From Saussurea involucrata (Eukaryota; Streptophyta; Magnoliopsida; Asterales; Asteraceae), in NCBI GenBank assembly GCA_033807775.1, contig CM066327.1:77196795-77260794 (forward strand): DNA of 64,000 nt, given 5' to 3'. The position numbers and the translations under genes are program-made. This document shows, piece after piece, positions 24,188-36,698 of this stretch. Position 1 is the first letter of the stretch. Every line of letters starts with the position of its first letter. Below the pieces are notes generated by a model, which saw nothing but the letters and a program-made list of their open reading frames with translations, had not been told where the DNA came from and searched no databases.

Positions 24188-26107
24188 CTGCAAACAAAGG
24201 AAGATTAGTTTGACTTAGGCACCCATTTCATCATGGGCCCACACTTGTCAGTGGTGGTAGAGGAAGTGGAAGGTTCAACAATCTTCGCAGCATTTGAAGA
24301 TTCATCTTCAGGACTAGTCTTCACTTTTGTTAATTTCTTAACCTCAGTGGTTAGTTTCACCTTAACCTTATTTCCACCAAGATTGGTCTTCTTTGCCTTG
24401 GGGCATTGATCTTCACCTTAGCTAACTTTTCAGCTTTGGTGGCTGTGGGGTACTTACTAGCAATATGATTGGTATGTCCATAGTGATAACATTTTCTATA
24501 ACTAAAAGTATCTTTAGGACCATTTGCATGCTTAGCCAATAATTTTAAATTAGCAGGGCCAGCACCAAGTATACCTTTGGCATTGGAAATTGGAGGAACA
24601 ATCAGTTATTCAGATTTCTTAACAGTTACATCTACTCTGATTCTAGGAGTAGATCGCTGAATAAATCCAGGGATCTTGTTCTTAGAAGTAGAGGGATGTA
24701 TCACTGATATTTTGGAAACATTCAGCTTAGATACAAAAGTACCCTTCTGAGGTTTTTGATTTAAAACTTTTTCTTTACCTTTACCTTTCAGTTTAGAACT
24801 TGAGGTAGAGGTTTCCTCAGGAGTGAGAGTTTTAGAAGAGGAACACTGAGATGAGGAAGTGTCAGGGATAGAGGACACGAACATTCCAAACTTAATCATG
24901 GAACGATCAGTGGTTGGTTCTAGAGTATCAGATTTATAACCAAGTCCACTCTTATCACTCAGGGGAATCTGAGACCTTATAATCTTAGTGATCGTTGTTG
25001 AGGATTTACACCATCCTTCAACAATAGCCTTTTCAGCTTTTAATGCAGTGATAGCTTCTTCTCGTTCGATTTTGACTATCTGATTTATATAGACCTGATC
25101 TTTTAAATCTTCTTCAATTTTAGAAAGCTTTTCTATTTGAAGGTGACACTTTTTAAGCTGTTCTACTAGATCAATGTTTTGATTTTCAACTATGGTCTTG
25201 CCATTCATGGCATCATATAAATTTACAGTCAGAAGATCGATTTTCCAAAGACTATCAGCTTCATTAATATCTGAGATATTAGTAAAGAAAGAGGTTGATA
25301 CCTTAGAGGTAGAGGCAGAAGTAGAGGGAATTTCAGAATTTTCTTCCTCGTCTTCTATTTTTTCCATGAGGCAGAGATTGGCCTCATCATCATCTTCAGA
25401 GTCAGATGATTCTTCAGTGTTAGAGGCAGCCCAGTCGAAGTCAGCGACCAAGCCTTTGCCTTTCTTCTTAAAGCTTTTCAGCTTTGAATATTTTTCTTTC
25501 AGCTTCTTGTATTTGTCATCTCTAGCCCTGGGGTTAGAGGATTTCTTGGAGAAGGAAGTTCAGGGTTTAAAGACTTTCTTAGATCTACATTTACTAGCAA
25601 AGTGACCGATCTTTTCACAGTTATAGCAAGTAGCAGTAGCCTTATCAACAGGGGTTGACGTTTTTGGCTTATCAGTGAGTGAAAGATGTTTACTTCTTCT
25701 GAAGTTACTCTTTCTGGTGAATCTCCTGAAAGAATTAGTCAGGAGGGTCAGGGACTCATCCATTTCTGAAGGATCAGCTTCAGATAAGTCATCAGAGTTA
25801 GATTCCAACTCAGTGATAGTGACAGTTGATCGCTGAGTGGAAGGTGACTCTGAGAGTAAAGCAACAGGTGTGCTTTTGGAATCTTTTACAAGATTCTTCT
25901 TAAGATAATACGACGGCTCATGATTGAGCATAGTGCCATATAAGGTAGAAAGGGTCATAGATTTTAGATCCTTTGATAGGTTGAAACACATTGAATAACT
26001 GTCCCAGCTTTCAGGTAGACATTCTAGAAACTTTTTCAGGATCTCAAAGTTAGAATATTCCTTACCAACGATTTTTAGGTCAATCATTAAACAGTTAAAC
26101 CTCTTAT
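24188..26107 (-). pseudogene. gag: gag of element B, C-terminal two thirds
   Basis: Continues the gag that starts at 39666, resuming after the C insertion. It encodes the end of the copia Gag domain (KFLECLPESWDSYS), a CCHC knuckle (CYNCEKIGHFASKC, about 25595-25640), an acidic Ser/Asp tract, a long coiled-coil stretch (about 25300-25000) and a second knuckle (about 24440-24490) whose cysteines are partly changed to Tyr. Several frameshifts and stops occur between 25560 and 24200. Gag ends with WVPKSN and a stop, 20 bases before the protease frame. The large coiled-coil Gag is a Sirevirus trait. Confidence 0.87.
26103..26107 (+). repeat. Target site duplication CTTAT of element C (left)
   Basis: CTTAT immediately precedes the 5' LTR of C; the matching copy follows its 3' LTR at 39182-39186. 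The flanks are contiguous in B's gag. Confidence 0.95.
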
Positions 26108-27075
26108 TGTTGATCCAAACCCTCGGTGATTTGATAATGACCCTCTCTTATATACATAGTGAAAATTGTAAGTAAACAATATGTATCAGAGTTTCACTAT
26201 CGCTGATAAGTACTAAGATCTTCCAGTACCGCTGATAGGAACTCTTGCTCTTTAGATTAAACATTCAGCGAAACTGTTCACCATAATACTCTGAGTCTGT
26301 TCAGTACTTATGGTGATCGCTGATAAGTTAGTTGTTTACTTATGATCCCTGAAGACAAGTTTCACGTCAACATAGGTTCTACGCTGAAGTCGAAGATCAA
26401 GCTCAAGAACCAGCGACAAGTCTCCTAATGAACTGATGCGGATCAGTGAAGACTCAGATTTGTCCACTCAACGTGAAGTATCAAGTACAAGACTTTAGCT
26501 ATCGCTAAATTCTATCATTCGCTGATAAAGAATGATAGATCGCTGAATCAACGAAAAGCTGAATCATGAAGTCCTCCGTACAAAGTATTTTTATCTTAAC
26601 CACCCTTGCACGACTCCGTACGATATGTCAGAAAAGAACCTCCTTATTGTCTGTATTCGTACAACCACTCTGATACTACAGTGTTCAAACATACGGCTAC
26701 TTAGGTTGTCAACAAAGGTCAATGACATGCAACCAATCAGCTGCTGCAACGTGTAAAGTGTATACTGCCATGCATTAAATGCATGCAATATATAAGAAGA
26801 TGAACTCACTTCATTTTGAAGTAACTTGCTAACTCTGGACAAGTTCATCCTTCTTATCTTGAGATAGGTTATTATTAGTAATTTCCTTCTCTTTCTTAGT
26901 GCAAGAAACTTAGTGTTCCAACTTGTTTAGATTTAGGATTTATCCTTAATCTTGTTTCCGCAACAAGCTGTAAATTGTTAATGATTTATCAATAAACAAT
27001 TTAGAAAAGTAAAATCTGTGTGTTTGTATTCAACCCCCCCCTTCTACAAACTTGTATAGCCCTTCAGGACCAACA
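26108..27075 (+). repeat. 5' LTR of element C (968 bp)
   Basis: TGTTGATCC...GGACCAACA. At least seven CGCTGA/TCAGCG words fall in its first 450 bases, with a hairpin (arms TCTATCATT/AATGATAGA at 26511-26539) whose loop holds one word. A TATA-like ATATATAAGAAG is near 26789-26800, followed by the presumed transcription start and R region with a C run near 27035. Confidence 0.95.
26785..26800 (+). promoter_or_regulatory. TATA box of element C LTR promoter
   Basis: GCAATATATAAGAAG lies about 285 bases before the LTR end. The 3' LTR has the same site (near 38890) and B has the equivalent on the minus strand. Position fits a U3/R promoter for genomic RNA. Confidence 0.6.
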
Positions 27076-27077
27076 AG

Positions 27078-27091
27078 TGGTATCAGAGCGG
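27078..27091 (+). other. Primer binding site of element C
   Basis: TGGTATCAGAGCGG starts two bases after the 5' LTR and matches initiator Met-tRNA over 12 bases. Confidence 0.92.
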
Positions 27092-27157
27092 ATTTGTTTA
27101 ATCTCATAAACAAGATCCAATCTATACTAAGATTTCTCTTCCTTGCTATTTCTGAAA

Positions 27158-29556
27158 ATGTCTACCAACACAAACACAAATTATATCGACAATGGTTCTC
27201 TTGCAAAACCCCCTAGATTCTCCAGAGATAATTTTAATCTATGGAAAAATAGGATGACTATCTTCCTAGAAGGTGTAGACCCTACTATGCCTTATTATCT
27301 TGAAAACGGCCCATTTATTCCTGTTAGAATTCATGCCGCAGTACCCGCCGCTGAGAATAGACCTGCTATTCCAGAAAGGCTGGTACCCAAAGAAGTTCAT
27401 ACGTGGACTGACGAAGATAAGAAGAAAGTGGATATCGACACAAAAGCCAGATCCATACTATCCATGGCTCTTCCTGACGAAGTCTACCATTCCGTCATGA
27501 ACCTGAAATCCTCAAAAGCCATGTGGGACACAATATGTGTTCAGTATGAAGGTACTACTGAAGTCCAGGACTCTCGAAAGATCAACCTGGTAAGACAGTA
27601 TGAAAGTTTCATTTGTGGTAAGAATGAGACTCTCTCTGAAGTTCACCAACGTTTTAATTGCTTAATAATAGATCTGAAAACTGTTGGTAAGGAATATTCT
27701 CACTTTGAAGTGCTGACAAAGTTTCTAGAATGTTTACCTGAAAGCTTGGACAGTTATTCTATGTGTCTCAAGCTGTCAAAGGATCTAAGATCAATGACCC
27801 TTGCTACCTTATATGGCACAATGCTGAATCATGAGCAATCAAGCCATCTTAAGAAGAATCTTGTGAAAGATTCCAAAAGCACCCTTGTTGCTTTAATCTC
27901 AGAGGAACCCTCTACTCAGCGACCCTCGGTCACTATCACTGAGTTAGTGAGTAACTCTGAAAGGTCATCAGATTCTGACTCTTCAGATGATGATGAATCT
28001 TTGGCTCTCCTAACTAAAAAGTTCAGGAGATTCGCCAAAAAGAAAATGTTCAGAAAGAACAAACCTCTTTCTATAACTGATAAGCCAAGATCATCAGCTA
28101 CTGTTGATAAGGCTACTGCTACTTGTTTTAACTGCGAAAAGATTGGACATTTCGCTAACGAGTGCATGTCTAAGAAAGTATCGAGAAAATCAGCGTTTCC
28201 TAAGAAAGCCTTTATTCCCAGGAATAAAGATGACAAATATTCTAAGCTGAAAGAAAAATATGCAAAGCTGAAAAGCTTCAAGAAGAAAGGCAAAGGCCTG
28301 ATGGTTTACGATTGGGCTGCCTCTGAAGAAGAAGAATCATCATCTGACTCTGAGGATGATGAAGCCAATCTCTGTCTTATGGCAAAGATTGAAGATGAGG
28401 AAGAAAGTTCAAACATTCCCTCTACTTCAACCTCTGCTATTCAGGTATCACCTTCCTTCTTTACAAATATTGCAAATATTGATAAAGCTGATAGTCTCCG
28501 CAAAATCGATCTCTTGACTAGAAGTTTATATGAAGCCATGAATGGCAAAACTATAGTTGAAAACCACAACCTTGATCTCGCTGAACAGCTCAAAAACTGT
28601 CACCTTCAAATAGAAAAGCTTTCTAAAATTGAAGAAGATTTTAAAGATCAAGTGCATTTAAATCAGCTAGTGAAAATCGAACGAGCAGAAGCTATCGCTG
28701 CTTTGAAAGCTGAAAAAGCTACTATTGAAGGATGGTGTAACTCTTCAACAAAGATCACTGAGATAATTAAGTCTCAGATACCCCTGAGTGATAAACGTGG
28801 TCTTGGTTACAAATATGAAACTAAAGAACCAACCACTGATCGTTCCATGCTCTTATTTGGAACTTTCGTATCCTCAGTCGCTGACACTTCATCTTCTCAG
28901 TGTTCGTCCTCTAGACCGCCTATCCCTGAGGAAATCTCTGCCTCTTCAAAAGGTAAAGAGAAAATGGTTTATTCAAAACCTACCTCTGTCTTTAAAGATA
29001 AAGGTAAGGAATTGCGTTGAACCAAAATCCTCAGAAGGGTACTTTAGTACCAAAGCTGAATGCTTCTAAAGCTTTAGTGATTTATTCCTCTGGATCAAGG
29101 AATCAGATCTCTGGATCTACTCAGCGTGGATCTATTCAGCGATCTACTCCTAGACTCAGAGTGGATATCCTTGGCAAGAAAACTAAAGAACTTAATGTTC
29201 CTCCCATTTCTAAAGCAAAAATCTTATTTGATGCTGGTCCTTCTAATTCAAAATCAAAAGCTCAGCATTCAAATAGTCCTAGAACTACTTTTAGTTCTAG
29301 GAAATGTTATCACTGTGGACTTACTGATCATATTGCTAGTAACTGTCCATCAGCCACCAAAGCTGAAAGGATAGCTAAGGTGAAGATTGCCCCCAAGGCA
29401 AAGAAGACTACTGAGGTTAAGAAATTAACCAAAGTGAAGACTGACAAAGCTGAATCATCAAATGCTGCGAAGATTGCTGAACCTTCCATTCCAACTACTT
29501 CCACTGACAAACGTGTACACATGGTTAAGTGGGTTCCCAAGAAAACTGATCTTCCT
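27158..29556 (+). pseudogene. gag: gag of element C (one frameshift)
   Basis: The likely start is the ATG at 27158 (MSTNTNTNY), matching B's start at 39666; an upstream in-frame TTG at 27143 is less likely. The N-terminal copia Gag region (about residues 1-230) is followed by a Ser/Asp acidic tract, a CCHC knuckle CFNCEKIGHFANEC (about 28119-28160), a second acidic tract and a coiled coil (about 28500-28760). The frame ends at a TGA (29018-29020) caused by a frameshift relative to B; coding continues in another frame from 29021 with a second knuckle CYHCGLTDHIASNC (about 29306-29350) to KWVPKK and a stop at 29560-29562. It would form the particle and package the RNA. Confidence 0.9.
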
Positions 29557-29558
29557 TT

Positions 29559-32500
29559 GTGATGCAGGTTAAAAAGGGTATCTGGTATCTCGATAATGGA
29601 TGCTCTAGACACATGACTGGAAAGAAAATCCTGCTCACTGAATACAAGGAAGAGAAGGGTCCCTCTGTGACTTTCGGTGGAAATGGAAAAGGACATACCC
29701 GAGGGTTTGGTGTACTATCTAATGGTACAACCACCTTCAGAAGAGTCGCATATGTTGAAGGGCTGAAGCATAGTCTTTTAAGCATCAGTCAGCTTTGCGA
29801 CAAGGATAACAACGTAATCTTTACTAAGGAATCCTGCTTTGTCACTGACAAAGAGGAGAAGATAGCTATCAGCGATTATCGTTTGGAAAATGCTTATGTA
29901 ATAAACATGGACTCAACAACCACTGAGAACTCCTGTTTCTTCTCAAAAGCCTCATCTGATGTCAACTGGCTATGACTTAAGAGGCTCTCTCATATGAATT
30001 TCAAGACACTAAACACTCTCTCTTCAAAAGAGTTAGTCACTGGTCTACCTCAACACTCATACGCCAAAGAGTCTTTATGTTCAGCGTGTGAAAAAGGGAA
30101 GCAGACCAAAGCAAGCTTTAAATCAAAGCAAGTTTCCTCAGTGTCATCACCTCTACAACTACTCCATATGGATTTGTTTGGTCCTGTTAACAAACAATCC
30201 ATCGCTGGAAAGAAATATACACTGGTCATAGTTGATGAATTCTCTCGTTATACATGGGTTATGTTTCTCCGTTCCAAGAGTGACACCCCTGAAGAACTCA
30301 TCACCTTTGTTCGGAAGATGGAAACCCTGAACAATTTGACCGTTCGCTCAATAAGGAGTGATCATGGAACTGAATTCAAAAACAGTTCTCTTGATTCCTT
30401 CTTTAAGAGTAAGGGTATTTCTCACAACTTTTCATCAGTGAGAACACCGCAACAAAATGGAGTCGCTGAAAGAAGAAATAGAACAATTATTGAAGCTGCA
30501 CGTTCAATGCTCAGCGATTCTCACCTGCCTACTCAGTTTTGGGCAGAAGCTGTCAACACCGCTTGTTTTACGCAAAACAGGTCGCTGATAGTTAAAAGAT
30601 TCAATAAAACAGCCTATGAACTTTTTCATGGGAGAAAGCCTTCAATCAGCTTTCTTCACATCTTTGGATGTCAGTGTTTCATACTGAACAACAGAGATGC
30701 CCTTGGAAAGTTTGATCCTAAGGCTGACGATGGAATCTTTCTTGGATACTCCTCAGTTTCCAAAGCCTTCAGAGTCTTCAATCGAAGAAGACAAACTGTT
30801 GAAGAAACAATTCACGTCACGTTTGACGAATCCCGTTCAGCGAACTCTAAACCAAACGCTGACACTGAAGAACTGAATTAATGGATATTTTCTCATCTTG
30901 GTGATTCAGAAGATATTCCCACTCCTCGTGCTCATACTGTTGAAGATGATGGTCCTACTATCATTCCAAATATGCAGAATAGTGAAGCTGAAACTTCATA
31001 GGTCTCAGTTGTTCCTATAAACAATATACCTGCTTCTGAACCCAATGTCTCAGACATTCCATCTACTTCTCAGCAACCAGTGAATATAATGACAACTGCA
31101 TCCATTCCTCTCTTGGCTGATACTCCAGACGTCGCTGAAGCCTCATCTTCAGCTCCTCCAGTTCAGGTTGAGTCAGCGTCTCACGCTCCGGCTCAGCGAA
31201 GGACTATAAATCACCCAATTGATCAAATTCTTGGTGATCCAAACGCTGGTATTCAGACTCGTCGAAGTGCAGGTAATATTTGTTTATTTGTTAATTTTAT
31301 TTCACTAACTGAACCAAAGAAAGTAGATGATGCCCTCAAAGATCCAAACTGGGTCAGCGCCATGCAAGAAGAGCTGACTGAATTCGAAAGAAACAAAGTT
31401 TGGAAACTTGTTCGAAGACCAACTGACAAAACAGTGATAGGCACTAAATGGGTCTATCGAAACAAGTTGGACGAACATGGAACTGTAACCCGCAACAAGG
31501 CTCGTCTTGTTGCTCAGGGATACAGACAAGAGGAAGGCATAGATTATGACGAAACATTTGCTCCAGTAGCAAGATTAGAATCTATTCGTCTATTCTTAAC
31601 ATACGCTGTACACAAAGACTTCAAAGTATATCAGATGGATGTTAAGTCAGTGTTTCTAAATGGAAAGCTGAATGAAGAAGTCTATGTGGAACAACCTCCA
31701 GGATTCTCAGATCCTAAGCGTCCAGGTTATGTTTATAAACTGGATAAGGCACTTTATGGCTTAAAGCAAGCTCCACGTGCATGGTATGACACTCTTTCTA
31801 CTTATCTCCATATTGAAAAATTTGAGGGAGGCAAAATCGACAAAACTCTATTTTTAAGGAAAGTAAAAGGTCATATCATTCTTGTTCAAATATATGTTGA
31901 TGATATTATATTTGGCTCTACTAACCCTGATCTTTGTACTCGTTTCGCTGATAGAATGAAAGATGAGTATAAGATGAGCATGATGGATGAACTAACATAT
32001 TTCCTTGGTCTTCAGATAAAACAAAATGAAAAAGGAACTTTCATCAATCAGGGAAAGTATGTTAAAGATATGCTGAGGAAATTCGACTTAACTGAAAGTT
32101 CAGCTATGAAAACCCCTATGGCACCACCGCTGACACTTGATAAGGACACTAAGGGTGTTCCTGTTAATGTCACGTTGTACCGTGGGATGATCGGCTCACT
32201 GTTGTATCTTACAGCTAGCCGACCCGATAATATGTTTGCAACATGCTTGTGTGCATGATATCAAGCTGAACCTAAGATATCTCATATGAAAGCTGTAAAG
32301 CGAATTTTTCGATATCTTAAGTTTACAGCGAATCTAGGTCTTTGGTATCCCAAAGACTCAGGATTCGATTTAATCGCCTATTCAGATAGTGATTTTGCAG
32401 GTTGCAGAATGGATAGGAAAAGCACCACAGGAGGATGTCAGCTCCTGGGTGGAAAGCTGGTAAGTTGGACAAGTAAAAAGCAAAACTCAGTGTCCACTTC

Positions 32501-32840
32501 CACAGCTGAAGCTGAGTATGTAGCAGCTGGAAGCTGTTGTTCTCAGGTCTTGTGGATGAGAAATCAACTACTGGACTATGACCTTTAGCTCTCAAATATT
32601 CCAATCTATTGCGACAGCACAAGTGCCATCGCTATAGCCAATAATCCAGTGCTACACTCAAAGACAAAACACATCGAAATCAGGTATCACTTTATCAGAG
32701 ATCATGTGATGAATGGTGATATAGAACTTCACTTTATCCCAACTGATTATCAGTTAGCTGATCTGTTCACCAAACCTCTTGATGAGACAAGATTCAACTT
32801 TCTCATCAGCGAGCTTGGAATGCTGAACTTTGAAGAGTAA
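29559..32840 (+). pseudogene. pol: pol of element C: PR-IN-RT-RNaseH with several nonsense changes
   Basis: Protease motif reads LDNGCSRHMTG, so the catalytic DSG has become DNG. A TGA at 29973-29975 (Trp to stop) follows. Integrase spans 29994-30881 with the CSAC finger half, HMDLFGPV, RSDHGTEFKN and PQQNGVAERRNR; it ends at TAA 30879-30881 where B has Lys. RT (31080-32258) has QMDVKSVFLNG, YGLKQAPRAWYD and YVDDIIFGS, then a TGA at 32256-32258. RNase H (32286-32840) shows YSDSDFAGCRMDRKST and IRDHVMNGDIELHFI, with a TAG at 32586-32588. The catalytic residues of IN and RT are otherwise present. Confidence 0.92.
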
Positions 32841-33144
32841 AATCTTCAGCGGTTCACAGTTGATCAGTGATAGGATAAAATCAACTTGTATAACCCATTC
32901 TATCATCCTCTCTCTGAATAAACTTGATTCGCTGATATCAAGGTATGTTTTTCTCTCTCTGACAAATCGCATGTAAATGCAAGATTTCAAAACAAATTGC
33001 ATAGCTGAATATCTCTTCCTTATCAGCGATACTTTGAAATTTCTAAAACCATCACTGATATTTCAATTCAGTGCTTCATGTTTTCAAAAGTGTCCCTGAG
33101 TTTTCAAAACCTCAGAGACGACCAAGAATATTAAAGGACAGTTG
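32841..33144 (+). other. Intergenic segment between pol and the ORF3 promoter of element C
   Basis: No ORF is supported. It carries CGCTGA/TCAGCG words (near 32847, 32929 and 33023) and aligns to the same interval in B (20904-20600). Confidence 0.6.
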
Positions 33145-33300
33145 TGACGTCATTGCAACGGATAAGCCTCGACACGTTCTTCTTTCTGACACACGTTTGC
33201 ACATTTCGTTTACTCGCCAATCAAATGCAAACACGTGTCCGTGTCATGATGAAAATCTTTTCCCGCTCAAGATTTTCACTTTCTAATCTCTCTATATAAA
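33145..33300 (+). promoter_or_regulatory. Predicted internal promoter for ORF3 of element C
   Basis: In order: TGACGTCA (33145-33152, bZIP/C-box palindrome), CCAATCAAAT (33217-33226), CACGTG G-box (33232-33237) and TATATAAA (33293-33300). The TATA lies about 540 bases before the ORF3 ATG. B has the same elements with TGACGTCA-to-TATA spacing within a base or two of C. Element D, a different family, has CACGTG about 125 bases before a TATA in front of its ORF3. The sites are seen; promoter activity is inferred. Confidence 0.55.
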
Positions 33301-33831
33301 CAATTTCTTGGTTTATATTTTTTCTTTTACGCGAACTTCTCCTCCAAGCAAAGAAAGAATTCACTGTTGCATTTTGCTCTCGAATTTCTCAAGAACAACT
33401 GTTCATCTTCTTCAAACATCAAAGGTTAATATGTTCTTATTATTTACCAAATGCAAATAACTTGTTTCTGATCTTCACATTGCTTTAACAAGATCAAACA
33501 AAAGAACTTCTTAAAAAATGAAATCATTTTCTTTCATGGTTTTATGAACACAACCATTTCATGGTTGTTCTTCAAGTTTAAATGCAAAAATCTTAAACTT
33601 GTTCTTCACACATTCGTTTTTCCAGAATCCCAATCTTCAAAGGAAACTGGAAAATAAGATTTTTTATTGGGTGTTAATTTCATTTTTTTCAAAAACAAGA
33701 AAAACCCTAATCTTCATTAAGACATTTTGTCTAAATGAAATGGACAAAATTCGAACCATCTTATTGGAAAATCTTTCCACATTAAGATTATTCTTATTTG
33801 TTAATCTTTGGTTGAACTGATAATACAGAAA
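33301..33831 (+). other. ORF3 leader of element C, possible 5' UTR intron
   Basis: AT-rich, no supported ORF. A donor-like AAAG|GTTAAT near 33424 and an acceptor GATAATACAG at 33822-33831, just before the ATG, could bound an intron of about 400 bases. B keeps the donor-like site but no clear acceptor, so this is tentative. Confidence 0.3.
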
Positions 33832-35329
33832 ATGGCATCTTCTGACATTCCCAAGAACACCATCGCTGAGAACACTGATGCTGATGATACTGCTGAGGAA
33901 GTGGACATCCTCAAGGCTCCTCAGGTCAAGTTCTCACTTGACAAACTGGATTGGACTAAGGTAAATAACCTCTATGCGCTTCTCGAGTTTCCTCCTCGAA
34001 AGCAAGTCACACATCTAGTTGATGCTGTAAATTTCCTAAAGAATTGTTGCATCTCCACAGCCCTGACCATAACACCTCCTGCACATCAGCTTTTGCTATC
34101 ACAATTCTGGTACTCTGCCAGACACTCTCAGCTACCATCAACCAAAGATCCCTCCAAAATAATTGATTGCATCCTCTGCGATATCGAATATGCCACCATG
34201 AAGATCACCCCTGCCATCATTCGCAAAGCCCTCAGCCTTCCCATCGCAACAAAAGAAAAACCCTTCGTTCCCCTCCCTGACCCCATGAAAAACTCAGACA
34301 GGGAAGCCATCATTGCATTCTTCGATGCAATGGGCTATGTATGGGAAACAGGAAGGGATATGAAGCCCGAGAAGAAGCTGACCATTATCAAGAAATCGAA
34401 AATGCCCAGCGAGATGAATTTCATCTTCGCTCATGTGATCAGCTGCATGACTGCCAAAAGCGGCTCCTCTGACTAAGCCGCTAAGCCTCGGCAAGCAATG
34501 GAATATGCACTGCTGAAAGGTCTACATATAGACTGGACATCGCTCATCTATGATGACCTGGTACTCCGAGTGGACACCGTCGCTGACAGACCTCCATGGG
34601 TTCCATATCCTCGGTTCATCAGCGCCATATTCCAAAAAGGCCTGAAGGACAGCTATCCTCAAGAGGGTGACCTGAAACTTTCTCAGGTTGGCCCTAAGAT
34701 ACTCAACTTCAAACCAGTGGCGAATGAGGTACGTCTTTCCACACTCTTAACTCTTCTCAATCCTCCTACTTCTTCTACTTCTGCAGCTCCTTCAGCGGAC
34801 AAACCCACCGCTGATACCCCAGCTGCAACCTCCATTCCTCTTAAAAGGAAACATTCTGACACCCAACTTGGTTCCAAAAGAACTAAGAAAACCAAGGAGC
34901 AACCCCAGCAATCTACTGCTAAAGACTCCTCAGCTCCTCTTGTTGGGCTGAAGGAAAATTCAGTGGTACGCTCTGCCACAGCTGAACAAGCCACCCACTC
35001 TATCCCAACTTCAGCGTCTCTAAACGCTGAGGTTACAAACTTGGAAACTACCCAACCTCCCTCATTCTCTCAAAAGACTGATGAAGTGATTCTCAGGGAA
35101 CCCAACGCTGAACTCAGTAACCAACCCCCAGTCTTATCCTTCGCTTCTCCCTCCACTCATTTGGACACAACTCCAGTTATCACTGAAGCACCTGTCATTC
35201 CACCAGAAGCTAAAGGAACGACGGAAGTAGGACCTGCAGAAATGTCCATACGTCTCGGTACTCTCGCTGACGATATGGAACTTTACTCAGGAACCCGTGA
35301 TTTTGATGAATTCACTAATCCTCCTGCAG

Positions 35330-35410
35330 GTACTCACAAATCCCTATACACTGTTACTAAACCCCAAACTTCTGAGCTTTCCTTTGTTCACAAGTTTTTA
35401 TATGTTACAG
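35330..35410 (+). other. Predicted intron 1 in ORF3 of element C
   Basis: CCTGCAG|GTACTC to TATGTTACAG|GTCC, 81 bp, phase 1. It is a multiple of three with no stop, so retention would add 27 residues. The homologous B intron is 84 bp and does contain a stop. Confidence 0.72.
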
Positions 35411-36553
35411 GTCCTAATTTGGGAGACATCAACGCGTCTCTGAAGACAGTAGAGACAAAGCTGACAGGTCTCACGTCTACTCTTTCCGGCAACTCTTCAG
35501 CTGTAACAACCGCTGGAGAAAATCTTGTAAAGCTTACAACCGAAGTCGGAAAGAATGCCTCCAAAGTTGACGTGGAGAAGGTTGATAAATCACACGGTGA
35601 TTTTGCCAAAGTTCTAGCTGACATCTACACAGACTACCTCGACATCAAGAAATCAGTTGACACCATGTCCAGCGAAGTCACAACGCTGAAGACATCGGTT
35701 GGCACACTCGAAGGTGGTATGTCTGCTATAAAGGCAGATGTCAGTTCAGTAAAAACTGATCTGAGTACTGTGAAGACTGATGTCAACACGATGAAGAATG
35801 ACATCTCTTCAATGCAGAACTTGTTGAAGTAGATCCTGACCAACACAACCGCCCCTGCACCTGCCCCTGCTCCTGCACCTGAGCATTTTACTCCGGCAGA
35901 TCGTGCTGAACTCGTCAAAATCAATCCTGGTATTTCTGTTCTTCAAACCAGATTATCAACGATTGAGACTTATGTCGGGGTCCCTGGCCAAGAAGACAGG
36001 GAGAAAACCACAGCTGTTGAATCATCACATTCCTCCCCCCATCATCATGAAAAAGAGGGGGAGAAGAGCGCTGAAGACCCTTCCAAGAGCGCTGAAGACC
36101 TTTCCCTATGAATCTATCAGGGGAGAGAAGACTGAAGACCTCACCTTCACTGAAGAGGGTGAGAAGACAATTGAAGCTGAAGCAGCCGCTGGACCTCAGG
36201 GAGATGAACACCCTGAGGGAACCGAGAAGCTTGCCTCTGTATCTGAGGGGGAGCAACTCGAAGAAAAAGCTTAAGAAACTGAGTCTGAAGCTGAAGATGA
36301 AGAAGCCATCGACTTATCTGATGATGAACCATCCTCTTCTCCAAAGAATGATGATGATGAAGATGATGATGATGATGACTCCTTTATCGTCAAACCTGCT
36401 CAGAGAAAAATTCTCAAAGGTATTCTGATAAATGAACCTTCAGGGGAGCGGACAAAGACAAAGCCATCAGCATCTGAAGCTGACAAGGGCAAAGGAAAAG
36501 GTGTCGCTGAAGATGAAAATTTGATGATCTTGCTTAAAAAGCCGGTTTGTCAG

Positions 36554-36698
36554 GTACACTAACTCCTTACTCCACATCCCTCCTCTATACACATTATCAG
36601 TTCTACACTCCATAAACCTCCATACACTTTATCCCATTCTTTCTCTATCTCTGTTCTAACCAAAATTATTACTTGTAAGATTGCTGCGTTTCAGCTAG
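36554..36698 (+). other. Predicted intron 2 in ORF3 of element C
   Basis: TTTGTCAG|GTACAC to TTTCAGCTAG|TCC, 145 bp, phase 0. The AG of GCTAG rather than the earlier CAG is chosen because only it avoids the stops and keeps exon 3 open in both B and C. The interior is T-rich and poorly conserved against B's 156-bp intron. Confidence 0.75.

Noticed and set aside
27143..27157. Upstream start for C gag and similar non-ATG extensions (29017, 29559, 1744, 58281)
   Set aside because: These begin with TTG or GTG or lie in leaders; homologous ATG starts or polyprotein continuity explain the frames better.
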